Assembly: GCA_964017045.1 (NCBI GenBank)
Contig: OZ024794.1
Location: 21,749,316-21,813,315 of the forward strand
Length of the DNA stretch: 64,000 bases
Reading direction: 5' to 3'
Source: Omphiscola glabra
Taxonomy: Eukaryota > Mollusca > Gastropoda > Lymnaeidae
Shown: positions 20,461 through 32,400 of the stretch, piece by piece
Layout of the letters: each line of letters opens with the position of its first letter
Numbering within the stretch: the first letter of the stretch is position 1
The notes under the pieces: model-generated
Databases searched by the model: none
Seen by the model: only the letters and a program-made list of their open reading frames with translations
What the model was told of the DNA's origin: nothing
Program-made: the position numbers and the translations under genes

Positions 20461-23400
20461 TGTGAATGAAGATGTACGGTAATATTAATTACAAAGGCAT
20501 TTTTCTGCTTTCGAAATAACCAGGAAAGGTCGGAAAGGAAAGTGTTATATAGTTTTGCCCAGTTGTGTACCCAGAGGCATAACTGGGTTTTTGGCGCCCT
20601 TGGCTAATTTATTTTTTAAATAATAAAAATTTAAAAATTAGAGATTTAGCGGCGCCCTTTTGAACAGGCGTAGGCCGGCGCCCTTGGCAACTGCCCCCAT
20701 GCCAAGCCGTTCCTACGCCTCTGTGTGTACCCAAACTGTATTGTCGCCAGGGCAGAGGCGAACTCTCAAATGTGCGTCCCCTAATACACACGCAAACATT
20801 ATTAGAGCCTATAATAGTAACATAAAGCTCAAAGTGCCACCTTTGCTCAGCCCCTACGTTCGCCACTAGTTTTTCCCCTAAGGTAGTTTTAGCCAACACG
20901 GCGCTCATGGCTGCGTTCATTGAAGTCACAGTATAATAAAAGCATGAATTCCACCGTGAGGTCGAGGAATGTCATCGAGGAACTAATACTTTATAATTGG
21001 CTCGTCATAGCCACTCCAACCTCTTAGCTTCTTATAATCTTCTGTTGTTGTTTTAAAGAAAAACTGCGCCCAGAGCAAGGCTTTATTCGCATGTCATTTG
21101 TAGTAGTTTATTTTATTTAAAATGAAAAATTAAGTTTAAAAACGTATAGTTCATTCAATTATCTTTCATTTGATACCTCATTCGGTCTTACAAACCCAAC
21201 AATAATATTTTAAATCGTTTTTTAATCCCAACCTCTCAATTCTGGTACCCGTGTACCAATAGCCACTTCGTTAAAAAATGCCACTCCCATTTAGTTCAAT
21301 TAAAAATAAACAAAGGCGTATATTCGTATTATAACTCATAATAATTCACCATTTGTTTACAAGCCTTCTTTAAATGTTGGACATAATTTTGAGACGATGT
21401 CGTAAAACATGCTGTGTGAGCTGTCTCATCGTGCGCACCCAGCTTTAATCTATATGAGTGTTACGGACAATTTAAAAAACAAATAAAACCACGTTTATAG
21501 AGTAGAACCAAACGGTGTAAACACCACACGCGTTGTTGGTACGGCACCATCTTTTTTTTTTTAAACCATCAGTTTAAATCTTGATTGATTGTTTTTAAAG
21601 CTTTGAAATAAAATTCGAATTACGTAATGTTCATTGGTATGATCTATGAAGGGGCAATAATTTAAATTTGTGTCAGCTTGTTGGGAATTAAAAGTCTCCG
21701 TAACTTTGTGTGTTTCTAATTATCTAAAATCTAAACCGTCTGTCAGTGCTCCCCCCCCCCTCCCAAAACCCCACCATAAAAAAAATAAAAATTTAAAAAA
21801 AAGAGAGGAAAAAAAAGACAATATTCACCCATCTGGTTATGATTGTCGTGTGACTTCTTTGAAGTCTCATATCCTCTGGCCTGGTCCCCTGTTTGACGTT
21901 GGCTGGAGACTCTAGATCCTTCCTTGTCGCCCTTTTGATAACGCAGGCTTTTTGTTGGCTCTGCACCATCGCTAGGAGTAAAGGGTATCGATTATTTTGT
22001 TCATAGGTCAAAGTCCATCCAATCAAACTCGTACGTTTCGTTATCTTTCAAAAACAACAACTTTATATTCACTTCGCTTTTGTTTGTGACTGGCTAGCAA
22101 GATCTTCGGACGACTAATTTACCCACTTCCCGTCAACCGATCGAGCTGAAACTCGGCACATAGACTCTTTACCAATAGCAAAAGATTCTTTCAAATTTTT
22201 ACTCTCTGACCTCATGCACCAAAAATCACTTTTCCCCGTTTTTTTTTTTTCAAGATGAATGACATACGATGACGCCGATTTCACGAAATAAAATTCCCGA
22301 TAACTGCGCTAAACGAGTTTCTTTAGAAAAAAAATATCGCAAGTGCGTTTGGTGCGTAATATTTTCTTTAGTTTTTCTGACATAGTTGGTGAAATAAATA
22401 TGCGGTATGAAAGCAGGTTGGTCATCAGAATATTAATATGTGCGATCGCGAAAGGAAAAAAAAAGTGGGGGGGGGGGGGGACTAATTGGGATTCTTATAA
22501 AGTGAGTTAGTTATATGCATGCTTTGTCAAATTTTCAGGCCCCCCCTCCCCCCAATCCATTGCTCGATATCACATTTTATATCAAGAATTGATACAAAAA
22601 CAATTTTTATAATGGTTGTTTAATTTTCAATCAGAACTTAAATATAAATCAAGATCTCAAAGAAATGGAATGCAGGAGTCTTTTTAAATATCAACCAATT
22701 AACTGAATAAAGTAGTTAAGTTTTTTTTTGTATTAACCAATACCGCCCCATACTCTTACGAAATATAGAATAAGTGAAAGACCTACAGGCCAACACCCCG
22801 AATTTGATTCTCTCCATTATTGGAATGGTGGTGTCCATTTCTCTGGTCGACATTTTGGTGCCACGTTGGTTTGATCGTAGTTGTCGTCTTCGGTTCTGGT
22901 TTTGGTGTTTCTGATGCCATGACAAAAAGGGTTAAGAACCATTGAATGGCAAACACATGTGAAAAAAATTGAGGACTGTTGGTAGTAAACATGATTATTA
23001 CAATATAGAATAACTCTGAAATAATTATATTTTTAGTTTTACAAGCATTTTAGTGACAAATAATCGATAACCTTTTCCCTTTGTGAGAGGTCCTTCATAT
23101 GACAACCGAATCTCCAATCCCCACATTGAAAGGGCCTGTAAATGACAACCCGATCCCGCATCCCCACATGAGAGGTCCTTAACATGACAACCAATTCCAC
23201 CCCTCCTGTGAGAGGTCCTAAACACGACAACCTAATTCCCCATCCCCGAATAAGAGGTCCTTAACATGACAACCCAATCCCCCATCCCCAATGAGAGGTC
23301 CTTAACACTACAACCCAATCCCCCATCCCCAAATGAGAGGTCCTTAACACGACAACCCAATCCCCCATCCCCGAATGAGAGGTCCTTAACAAGACAACCA

Positions 23401-26400
23401 AATCCCCCATATTCATATGAGAGGGCCTGGACGTGATAACCCATCTCCCATCCCCATTTGATAAGACCCCAACATGACAACCGAATCCTCCATCCCCATG
23501 TGAGAGTTCCATGACACGACAAACCATTGCCACATTCCCACGTGCAAGGGCCTAGACCACTACGTGCAAGGGCCTGGACCACTACGTGCAAGGGCCTAGA
23601 CCACTACGTGCAAGGGCCTGGACAACTAAGTGCAAGGACCTAGACCACTACGTGCAAGGGCCTGGACAACTACGTGCAAAGGCCTGGACAACTACGTGCA
23701 AAGGTCTGGACCACTCACCGTGTAGTAACATTTTCTCTGAGTCATCTCCTAATAGATTATGAGCGTAACACTCGTACTCTCCAAAATCTTCATCCTGAAC
23801 AGACTGTATCCTTAGACTCAGGATAACTTTATTGCCTTCGTTATAAACTTCGATCACGTGGTTCGTGCTCCTCTGCAGCTCCTTGCCATTGCGTTTCCAA
23901 ACGCTGAGTATCTGAGGATAAGCTGTGATCTCACACTCCAGAATTGTGGACTTGCCCTTCGTCTGACCTAGCTTCCTATTGGGTAGGCGAACTTCAGGTG
24001 GAACTTTGAGAGGAAAGGGTATTTTGAAAATGTATTATAGAAATCATTTTTAAAAAAATTGTGGTATTTCTCAAGCGGTATTTATGGTACTAGACCAGTG
24101 GTTCTCAAACATCCTAATGCCGCGACCCTTTAATAAAGTTCCTCATGTTGTGGTGATCCCAAACATAAAATTATTTTCGTTGCTTCTTCATAAATATGTT
24201 TTCCGATGGTCTTAGGCGGCCCCTGTGTAAGAGCCGTTCAACCCCTCAAAGGGGTCGCGACCCACAGGTTGAGAACCGCTGCAAAAGACGTTCAATGACT
24301 TATGGGTAGAGGGTTGCAAGTGGCTAAAATAGTCTGGAAATGCATGCCGTGTTGACTCCAGCTCGGGGCACTGTAAAAAAGGGCTTTCCCGATAGTTTGG
24401 TTCAGCACACGTTGGAACGAGCAGTGAAATATGCTTCATTGAAGGCGGTGTCCTTAAACAGCTATTTTGTCCCTGCCACTATCACACTAGAAATTGTGAC
24501 ACTTGCAATCCCTGTTCATGGGTGGCCGTTAAGGTGGAAGGGAATCGGTTAAGGTCATTATATCATTTACGTTAAATGACGAGAGGTGGTATACCTTTAG
24601 ATTTGTGTCTGCAGAGCTGAATTTGTCATCATTTTATAAAAGGAAATCCGCATATCAAACAAACAGGGCTGTCACGTGATGCCTCCAAGGCCCCCCCCCC
24701 CCCCCTTTCGATAGTGTTCTCCCACTCTTCCACCCATGCGTCATTACATGCCTCAGCACACCCTTCCCCTCAGACCTAACAGATGCTTTTCTTTTCTATG
24801 CTTGGATTCCCAGCTGCTTTGGATCCCTTTCCAAAGCATCCACCCATTTAAAGCCTAGGTCTGCATTGGGGTCGTCCCCCACCCCCGTGCGTTCATTAAT
24901 ATTTTTGTCCACATCACAACTTTAATATCTAAACCCTCTTGCAATCACATCGATTTCAGGGACTGTAAGGCTCTGTGCATAAAATAAAGTATACTTACAT
25001 TCAACATGAACTCGAATTTCTCTCGTAGCCACGGGATCAACGTTATTGAACGCCAGACATTCATATTTGTCATCACAGTATCTGGACACATTGTGTATCA
25101 CCAGTACTTCACCCTCATTACCGATAACTGCAACACCGGGGAAAAAAAGAGTAGCTTTAAAATGTTAATGGTCAGACGCGTGTGGATTTATTTGAACTTT
25201 TAGAAACGGGGAGGGGGGCGCTAAATCACAATCAAAGATGAAGATGTGTACTAACAGCCAGGCCGAGCGATGTAGAGAGATAAATGTAAGCGGACTGAAA
25301 TAAAGAATGTTAACGTGTGGAAAAATGTGCGTTGACAGGAAAGTCAAATGGTGCTCCATGGGACATGAGGCCTAAAGGGTGGGGGGCAGTTAAACCAGTG
25401 TTTAAAATTGGAAAGAGAGTTAATTATATTTTTTTTATAAAAAAGGCCCATTTTGCATCTGCGTTTAATGTCATACGCGGAATTTGTGGTGATGAAAAGG
25501 TACATATTGTGTACATCCCAGCCTCCCCCCTTTCCAATCCACACTCTGGGAACGTCCATTGGAAGCCCAAAGAAAAGTCCATTGGAAAGTCTAAAGAAAA
25601 GTCCATTGGAAAGTGCAAAGAAAAGTCTATTGGAAAGTCCAAAGAAAAGTCCACTGGAAATTCCAAAGGAAAGTCCATTGGAAAGTCTAAATTAAAAGTC
25701 CATTGGAAGTTCAAAGAAAAGTCCAATGGAAAGTCTAAAGAAAAGTCCATTGGAAGTCCAAAGAAAAGTCCACTGGAAAGTCCAAAGAAAAGTCCATTGG
25801 AAAGTCCAAAGAAAAGTCCACTGGAAAGTCCAAAAAGACTTACGTTTTTTGGCTCCAGCGTCATCTCCCTCCATCAGGCCAGATGAGACTCTGTACCAAG
25901 AGACTTTGGGTGTTGGTATACCTGTGACGTTACAAACCAGCTCTACTGTCTCCCACTCTCTCACACTCACCGTGGGGGGTGACGATAGCTGTTCAATGAT
26001 CTTGGGCGGCTCTGTGAGAGAGGGGGTGGTGCAGGGGCGGAGAAAGAAATTGAATCAGTTATTGGATACACATTGATATTTAAGGTAAATTACAAAAGAG
26101 CTATAACCATAATGTTAACAAAATTAAACACATTAACAAAAACAGCTCTGGCTTTTTGATAACGTTCATCTGTTTTCTTTCTCTCACTGCTGATTTCAAA
26201 GTGTTGATTGTGTGCCATTAGCTCCTAGAATATAGAGTTGAATTTTTTGATTCCAATAAATATTATTTTGTCTTAGTGCCAAACGCACTTTAACTATATA
26301 TATCTCCCAAAAACACATCAAATGTGATGGCTTTACCGGCTTATGATGTGGTGACTTTACTGTCTTATAATGTGATGACTTTACCGGCTTATGAAGTGAT

Positions 26401-29400
26401 GACCTGACCGGCTTATAATGTGATGGCTTTACCGGCTTATGATGTGATGACTTTACTGTCTTATAATGTGATGACTTTACTGTCTTATAATGTGATGACT
26501 TTACCGGCTTATGAAGTGATGACCTGACCGGCTTATAATGTGATGGCTTAACCAGCTTATGATGTGATGGCTTTACTGTCTTATAATGTGATGGCTTTAC
26601 TGGCTTATGATGTGATGACTTTACTGTCTTATAATGTGACGACTTTACCGGCTTATGAAGTGATGACCTGACCGGCTTATAATGTGATGGCTTTACCGGC
26701 TTATGATGTGATGACTTTACTGTCTTATAATGTGATGACTTTACTGTCTTATAATGTGATGACTTTACCGGCTTATGAAGTGATGACCTGACCGGCTTAT
26801 AATGTGATGGCTTTACCGGCTTATGATGTGATGGCTTTACTGTCTTATAATGTGATGGCTTTACCGGCTTATGATGTGATGACTTTACAGTCTTATAATG
26901 TGATGACTTTACCGGCTTATGAAGTGATGACCTGACCGGCTTATAATGTGATGGCTTTACCGGCTTATGATGTGATGGCTTTACTGTCTTATAATGTGAT
27001 GACTTTACCGGCTTATGAAGTGATGACCTGACCGGCTTATAATGTGATGACTTTACCGGCTTATGATGTGATGACTTTACTGTCTTATAATGTGATGACT
27101 TTACCGGCTTATGAAGTGATGACCTGACCGGCTTATAATGTGATGGCTTTACCGGCTTATGATGTGATGACTTTACTGTCTTATAATGTGATGACTTTAC
27201 TGTCTTATAATGTGATGACTTTACCGGCTTATGAAGTGATAACCTGACCGGCTTATAATGTGATGGCTTTACCGGCTTATGATGTGATGACTTTACTGTC
27301 TTATAATGTGATGACTTTACTGTCTTATAATGTGATGACTTTACCGGCTTATGAAGTGATAACCTGACCGGCTTATAATGTGATGGCTTTACCGGCTTAT
27401 GATGTGATGGCTTTACTGTCTTATAATGTGATGACTTTACCGGCTTATGAAGTGATGACCTGACCGGCTTATAATGTGATGACTTTACCGGCTTATGATG
27501 TGATGACTTTACTGTCTTATAATGTGATGACTTTACCGGCTTATGAAGTGATGACCTGACCGGCTTATAATGTGATGACTTTACCGGCTTATGATGTGAT
27601 GACTTTACTGTCTTATAATGTGATGACTTTACCGGCTTATGAAGTGATGACCTGACCGGCTTATAATGTGATGACTTTACCGGCTTATGATGTGATGACT
27701 TTACTGTCTTATAATGTGATGACTTTACCGGCTTATGAAGTGATGACCTGACCGGCTTATAATGTGATGGCTTTACCGGCTTATGATGTGATGACTTTAC
27801 TGTCTTATAATGTGATGACTTTACTGTCTTATAATTTGATGACTTTACCGGCTTATGAAGTGATGACCTGACCGGCTTATAATGTGATGGCTTTACTGTC
27901 TTATAATGTGATGACTTTACTGTCTTATAATGTGATGACTTTACCGGCTTATGAAGTGATGGCTTTACTGTCTTATAATGTGATGCCTTTACCGGCTTAT
28001 GATGTGATGACTTTACTGTCTTATAATGTGATGGCTTTACTGTCCTATAATGTGATGGCTTTACTGTCTTATAATGTGATGACTTTACCGGCTTATGATG
28101 TGATGACTTTACTGTCTTATAATGTGATGACTTTACTGTCTTATAATGTGATGACTTTACTGTCTTATAATGTGATGACTTTACTGTCTTATGATGTGAT
28201 GGCTTTACTGTCTTATAATGTGATGACTTTACTGTCTTATAATGTGATGGCTTTACTGTCTTATAATGTGATGGCTTTACTGTCTTATAATGTGATGACT
28301 TTACTGTCTTATAATGTGATGGCTTTACTGTCTTATGATGTGATGGCTTTACTGTCTTATAATGTGATGACTTTACTGTATTATAATGTGATGGCTTTAC
28401 TGTCTTATAATGTGATGACTTTAATGTCTTATAATGTGATGGCTTTACTGTCTTATAATGTGATGGCTTTACTGTCTTATAATGTGATGACTTTACTGTC
28501 TTATAATGTGATGGGTTTACTGTCTTATAATGTGATGACTTTACTGTCTTATAATGTGATGACTTTACTGTCTTATGATGTGATGACTTTACTGTCTTAT
28601 AATGTGATGACTTTACTGTCTTATAATGTGATGGCTTTACTGTCTTATAATGTGATGACTTTACTGTCTTATAATGTGATGACTTTACCGGCTTATGAAG
28701 TGATGACCTGACCGGCTTATAATGTGATGACTTTACCGGCTTATGATGTGATGACTTTACTGTATTATAATGTGATGACTTTACCGGCTTATTAAGTGAT
28801 GACCTGACCGGCTTATAATGTGATGAATTTACCGGCTTATGATGTGATGACTTTACTGTCTTATAATGTGATGACTTTACCGGCTTATGAAGTGATGACC
28901 TGACCGGCTTATAATGTGATGACTTTACCGGCTTATGATGTGATGACCTGACCGGCTTATAATGTGATGACTTTACCGGCTTATGATGTGATGGCTTTAC
29001 TGTCTTATAATGTGATGACTTTACCGGCTTATGATGTGATGACTTTACTGTCTTATAATGTGATGGCTTTACTGTCTTATAATGTGATGACTCTACTGTC
29101 TTATAATGTGATGACTTTACTGTCTTATGATGTGATGGCTTTACTGTCTTATAATGTGATGACTTTACCGGCTTATGATGTGATGACTTTACTGTCTTAT
29201 GATGTGATGACTTTACTGTCTTATAATGTGATGACTTTACCGGCTTATGAAGTGATGACCTGACCGGCTTATAATGTGATGGCTTTACCGGCTTATGATG
29301 TGATGGCTTTACTGTCTTATAATGTGATGGCTTTACCGGCTTATGATGTGATGACTTTACAGTCTTATAATGTGAAGACTTTACCGGCTTATGAAGTGAT

Positions 29401-32400
29401 GACCTGACCGGCTTATAATGTGATGGCTTTACCGGCTTATGATGTGATGGCTTTACTGTCTTATAATGTGATGACTTTACCGGCTTATGAAGTGATGACC
29501 TGACCGGCTTATAATGTGATGACTTTACCGGCTTATGATGTGATGACTTTACTGTCTTATAATGTGATGACTTTACCGGCTTATGAAGTGATGACCTGAC
29601 CGGCTTATAATGTGATGGCTTTACCGGCTTATGATGTGATGACTTTACTGTCTTATAATGTGATGACTTTACTGTCTTATAATGTGATGACTTTACCGGC
29701 TTATGAAGTGATAACCTGACCGGCTTATAATGTGATGGCTTTACCGGCTAATGATGTGATGACTTTACTGTCTTATAATGTGATGACTTTACTGTCTTAT
29801 AATGTGATGACTTTACCGGCTTATGAAGTGATAACCTGACCGGCTTATAATGTGATGGCTTTACCGGCTTATGATGTGATGGCTTTACTGTCTTATAATG
29901 TGATGACTTTACCGGCTTATGAAGTGATGACCTGACCGGCTTATAATGTGATGACTTTACCGGCTTATGATGTGATGACTTTACTGTCTTATAATGTGAT
30001 GACTTTACCGGCTTATGAAGTGATGACCTGACCGGCTTATAATGTGATGACTTTACCGGATTATGATGTGATGACTTTACTGTCTTATAATGTGATGACT
30101 TTACCGGCTTATGAAGTGATGACCTGACCGGCTTATAATGTGATGACTTTACCGGCTTATGATGTGATGACTTTACTGTCTTATAATGTGATGACTTTAC
30201 CGGCTTATGAAGTGATGACCTGACCGGCTTATAATGTGATGGCTTTACCGGCTTATGATGTGATGACTTTACTGTCTTATAATGTGATGACTTTACTGTC
30301 TTATAATTTGATGACTTTACCGGCTTATGAAGTGATGACCTGACCGGCTTATAATGTGATGGCTTTACTGTCTTATAATGTGATGACTTTACTGTCTTAT
30401 AATGTGATGACTTTACCGGCTTATGAAGTGATGGCTTTACTGTCTTATAATGTGATGCCTTTACCGGCTTATGATCTGATGACTTTACTGTCTTATAATG
30501 TGATGGCTTTACTGTCCTATAATGTGATGGCTTTACTGTCTTATAATGTGATGACTTTACCGGCTTATGATGTGATGACTTTACTGTCTTATAATGTGAT
30601 GACTTTACTGTCTTATAATGTGATGACTTTACTGTCTTATAATGTGATGACTTTACTGTCTTATGATGTGATGGCTTTACTGTCTTATAATGTGATGACT
30701 TTACTGTCTTATAATGTGATGGCTTTACTGTCTTATAATGTGATGGCTTTACTGTCTTATAATGTGATGACTTTACTGTCTTATAATGTGATGGCTTTAC
30801 TGTCTTATGATGTGATGGCTTTACTGTCTTATAATGTGATGACTTTACTGTATTATAATGTGATGGCTTTACTGTCTTATAATGTGATGACTTTACTGTC
30901 TTATAATGTGATGGCTTTACTGTCTTATAATGTGATGGCTTTACTGTCTTATAATGTGATGACTTTACTGTCTTATAATGTGATGGGTTTACTGTCTTAT
31001 AATGTGATGACTTTACTGTCTTATAATGTGATGACTTTACTGTCTTATGATGTGATGACTTTACTGTCTTATAATGTGATGACTTTACTGTCTTATAATG
31101 TGATGGCTTTACTGTCTTATAATGTGATGACTTTACTGTCTTATAATGTGATGACTTTACCGGCTTATGAAGTGATGACCTGACCGGCTTATAATGTGAT
31201 GACTTTACCGGCTTATGATGTGATGACTTTACTGTATTATAATGTGATGACTTTACCGGCTTATGAAGTGATGACCTGACCGGCTTATAATGTGATGAAT
31301 TTACCGGCTTATGATGTGATGACTTTACTGTCTTATAATGTGATGACTTTACCGGCTTATGAAGTGATGACCTGACCGGCTTATAATGTGATGACTTTAC
31401 CGGCTTATGATGTGATGACCTGACCGGCTTATAATGTGATGACTTTACCGGCTTATGATGTGATGGCTTTACTGTCTTATAATGTGATGACTTTACCGGC
31501 TTATGATGTGATGACTTTACTGTCTTATAATGTGATGGCTTTACTGTCTTATAATGTGATGACTCTACTGTCTTATAATGTGATGACTTTACTGTCTTAT
31601 GATGTGATGGCTTTACTGTCTTATAATGTGATGACTTTACCGGCTTATGATGTGATGACTTTACTGTCTTATGATGTGATGACTTTACTGTCTTATAATG
31701 TGATGACTTTACCGGCTTATGAAGTGATGACCTGACCGGCTTATAATGTGATGGCTTTACCGGCTTATGAAGTGATGACCTGACCAGCTTATAATGTGAT
31801 GGCTTTACTGTCTTATAATGTGATGACTTTACCGGCTTATGATGTGATGACTTTACTGTCTTATAATGTGATGGCTTTACTGTCTTATAATGTGATGACT
31901 TTACTGTCTTATAATGTGATGACTTTACTGTCTTATGATGTGATGACTTTACTGTCTTATAATGTGATGACTTTACCGGCTTATGAAGTGATGACCTGAC
32001 CGGCTTATAATGTGATGGCTTTACCGGCTTATGATGTGATGACTTTACTGTCTTATAATGTGATGACTTTACTGTCTTATAATGTGATGACTTTACCGGC
32101 TTATGAAGTGATGACCTGACCGGCTTATGAAGTGATGACCTGACCGGCTTATAATGTGATGGCTTTACCGGCTTATGATGTAATGACTTTACCGGCTTAT
32201 GATGTGATAACTTTACCGGTTTATGATGTAATGACTTTACCGGCTTATGATGTAATGACTTTACCGTCTTACGATGCTATGACTTAACTGTCTTATGATG
32301 TATTTCTTTAAAACAACGATCCTACACAATGTCAACAGTCAAGCCCGTGCTTTCAAAACGTGTCATGTTTGAGACACCTCTTAGACACACACCATTTCGT

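Larger units (their letters stand above)
20363..22796 (-). other. Lachesin-like intron with MITEs and an old repeat
   Basis: Contains (AT)n at 20404-20458, a MITE (20572-20723), a weaker inverted-repeat candidate (20753-20869) and an interspersed repeat (22072-22437). A - strand open stretch at 21793-22026 looks repeat-derived and has no splice support. No exon is supported. Confidence 0.55.

Noticed and set aside
20753..20869. Inverted ends CAGAGGCGAAC and GTTCGCCACTAG resembling another MITE
   Set aside because: The flanking 8-mers (CGCCAGGG and TTTTTCCC) do not match, and the ends pair only over a short stretch.
21793..22026. - strand open frame of 77 codons in the lachesin intron
   Set aside because: It has no matching acceptor in phase, ends in a T-rich tract, and lies next to an interspersed repeat; probably repeat-derived.
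27884..31183. Long + strand open frames of 275 codons with VMTLLSYN repeats
   Set aside because: They follow from a 24-bp satellite unit that lacks stops in one frame; unit variants bring stops regularly and there is no splice or composition support.
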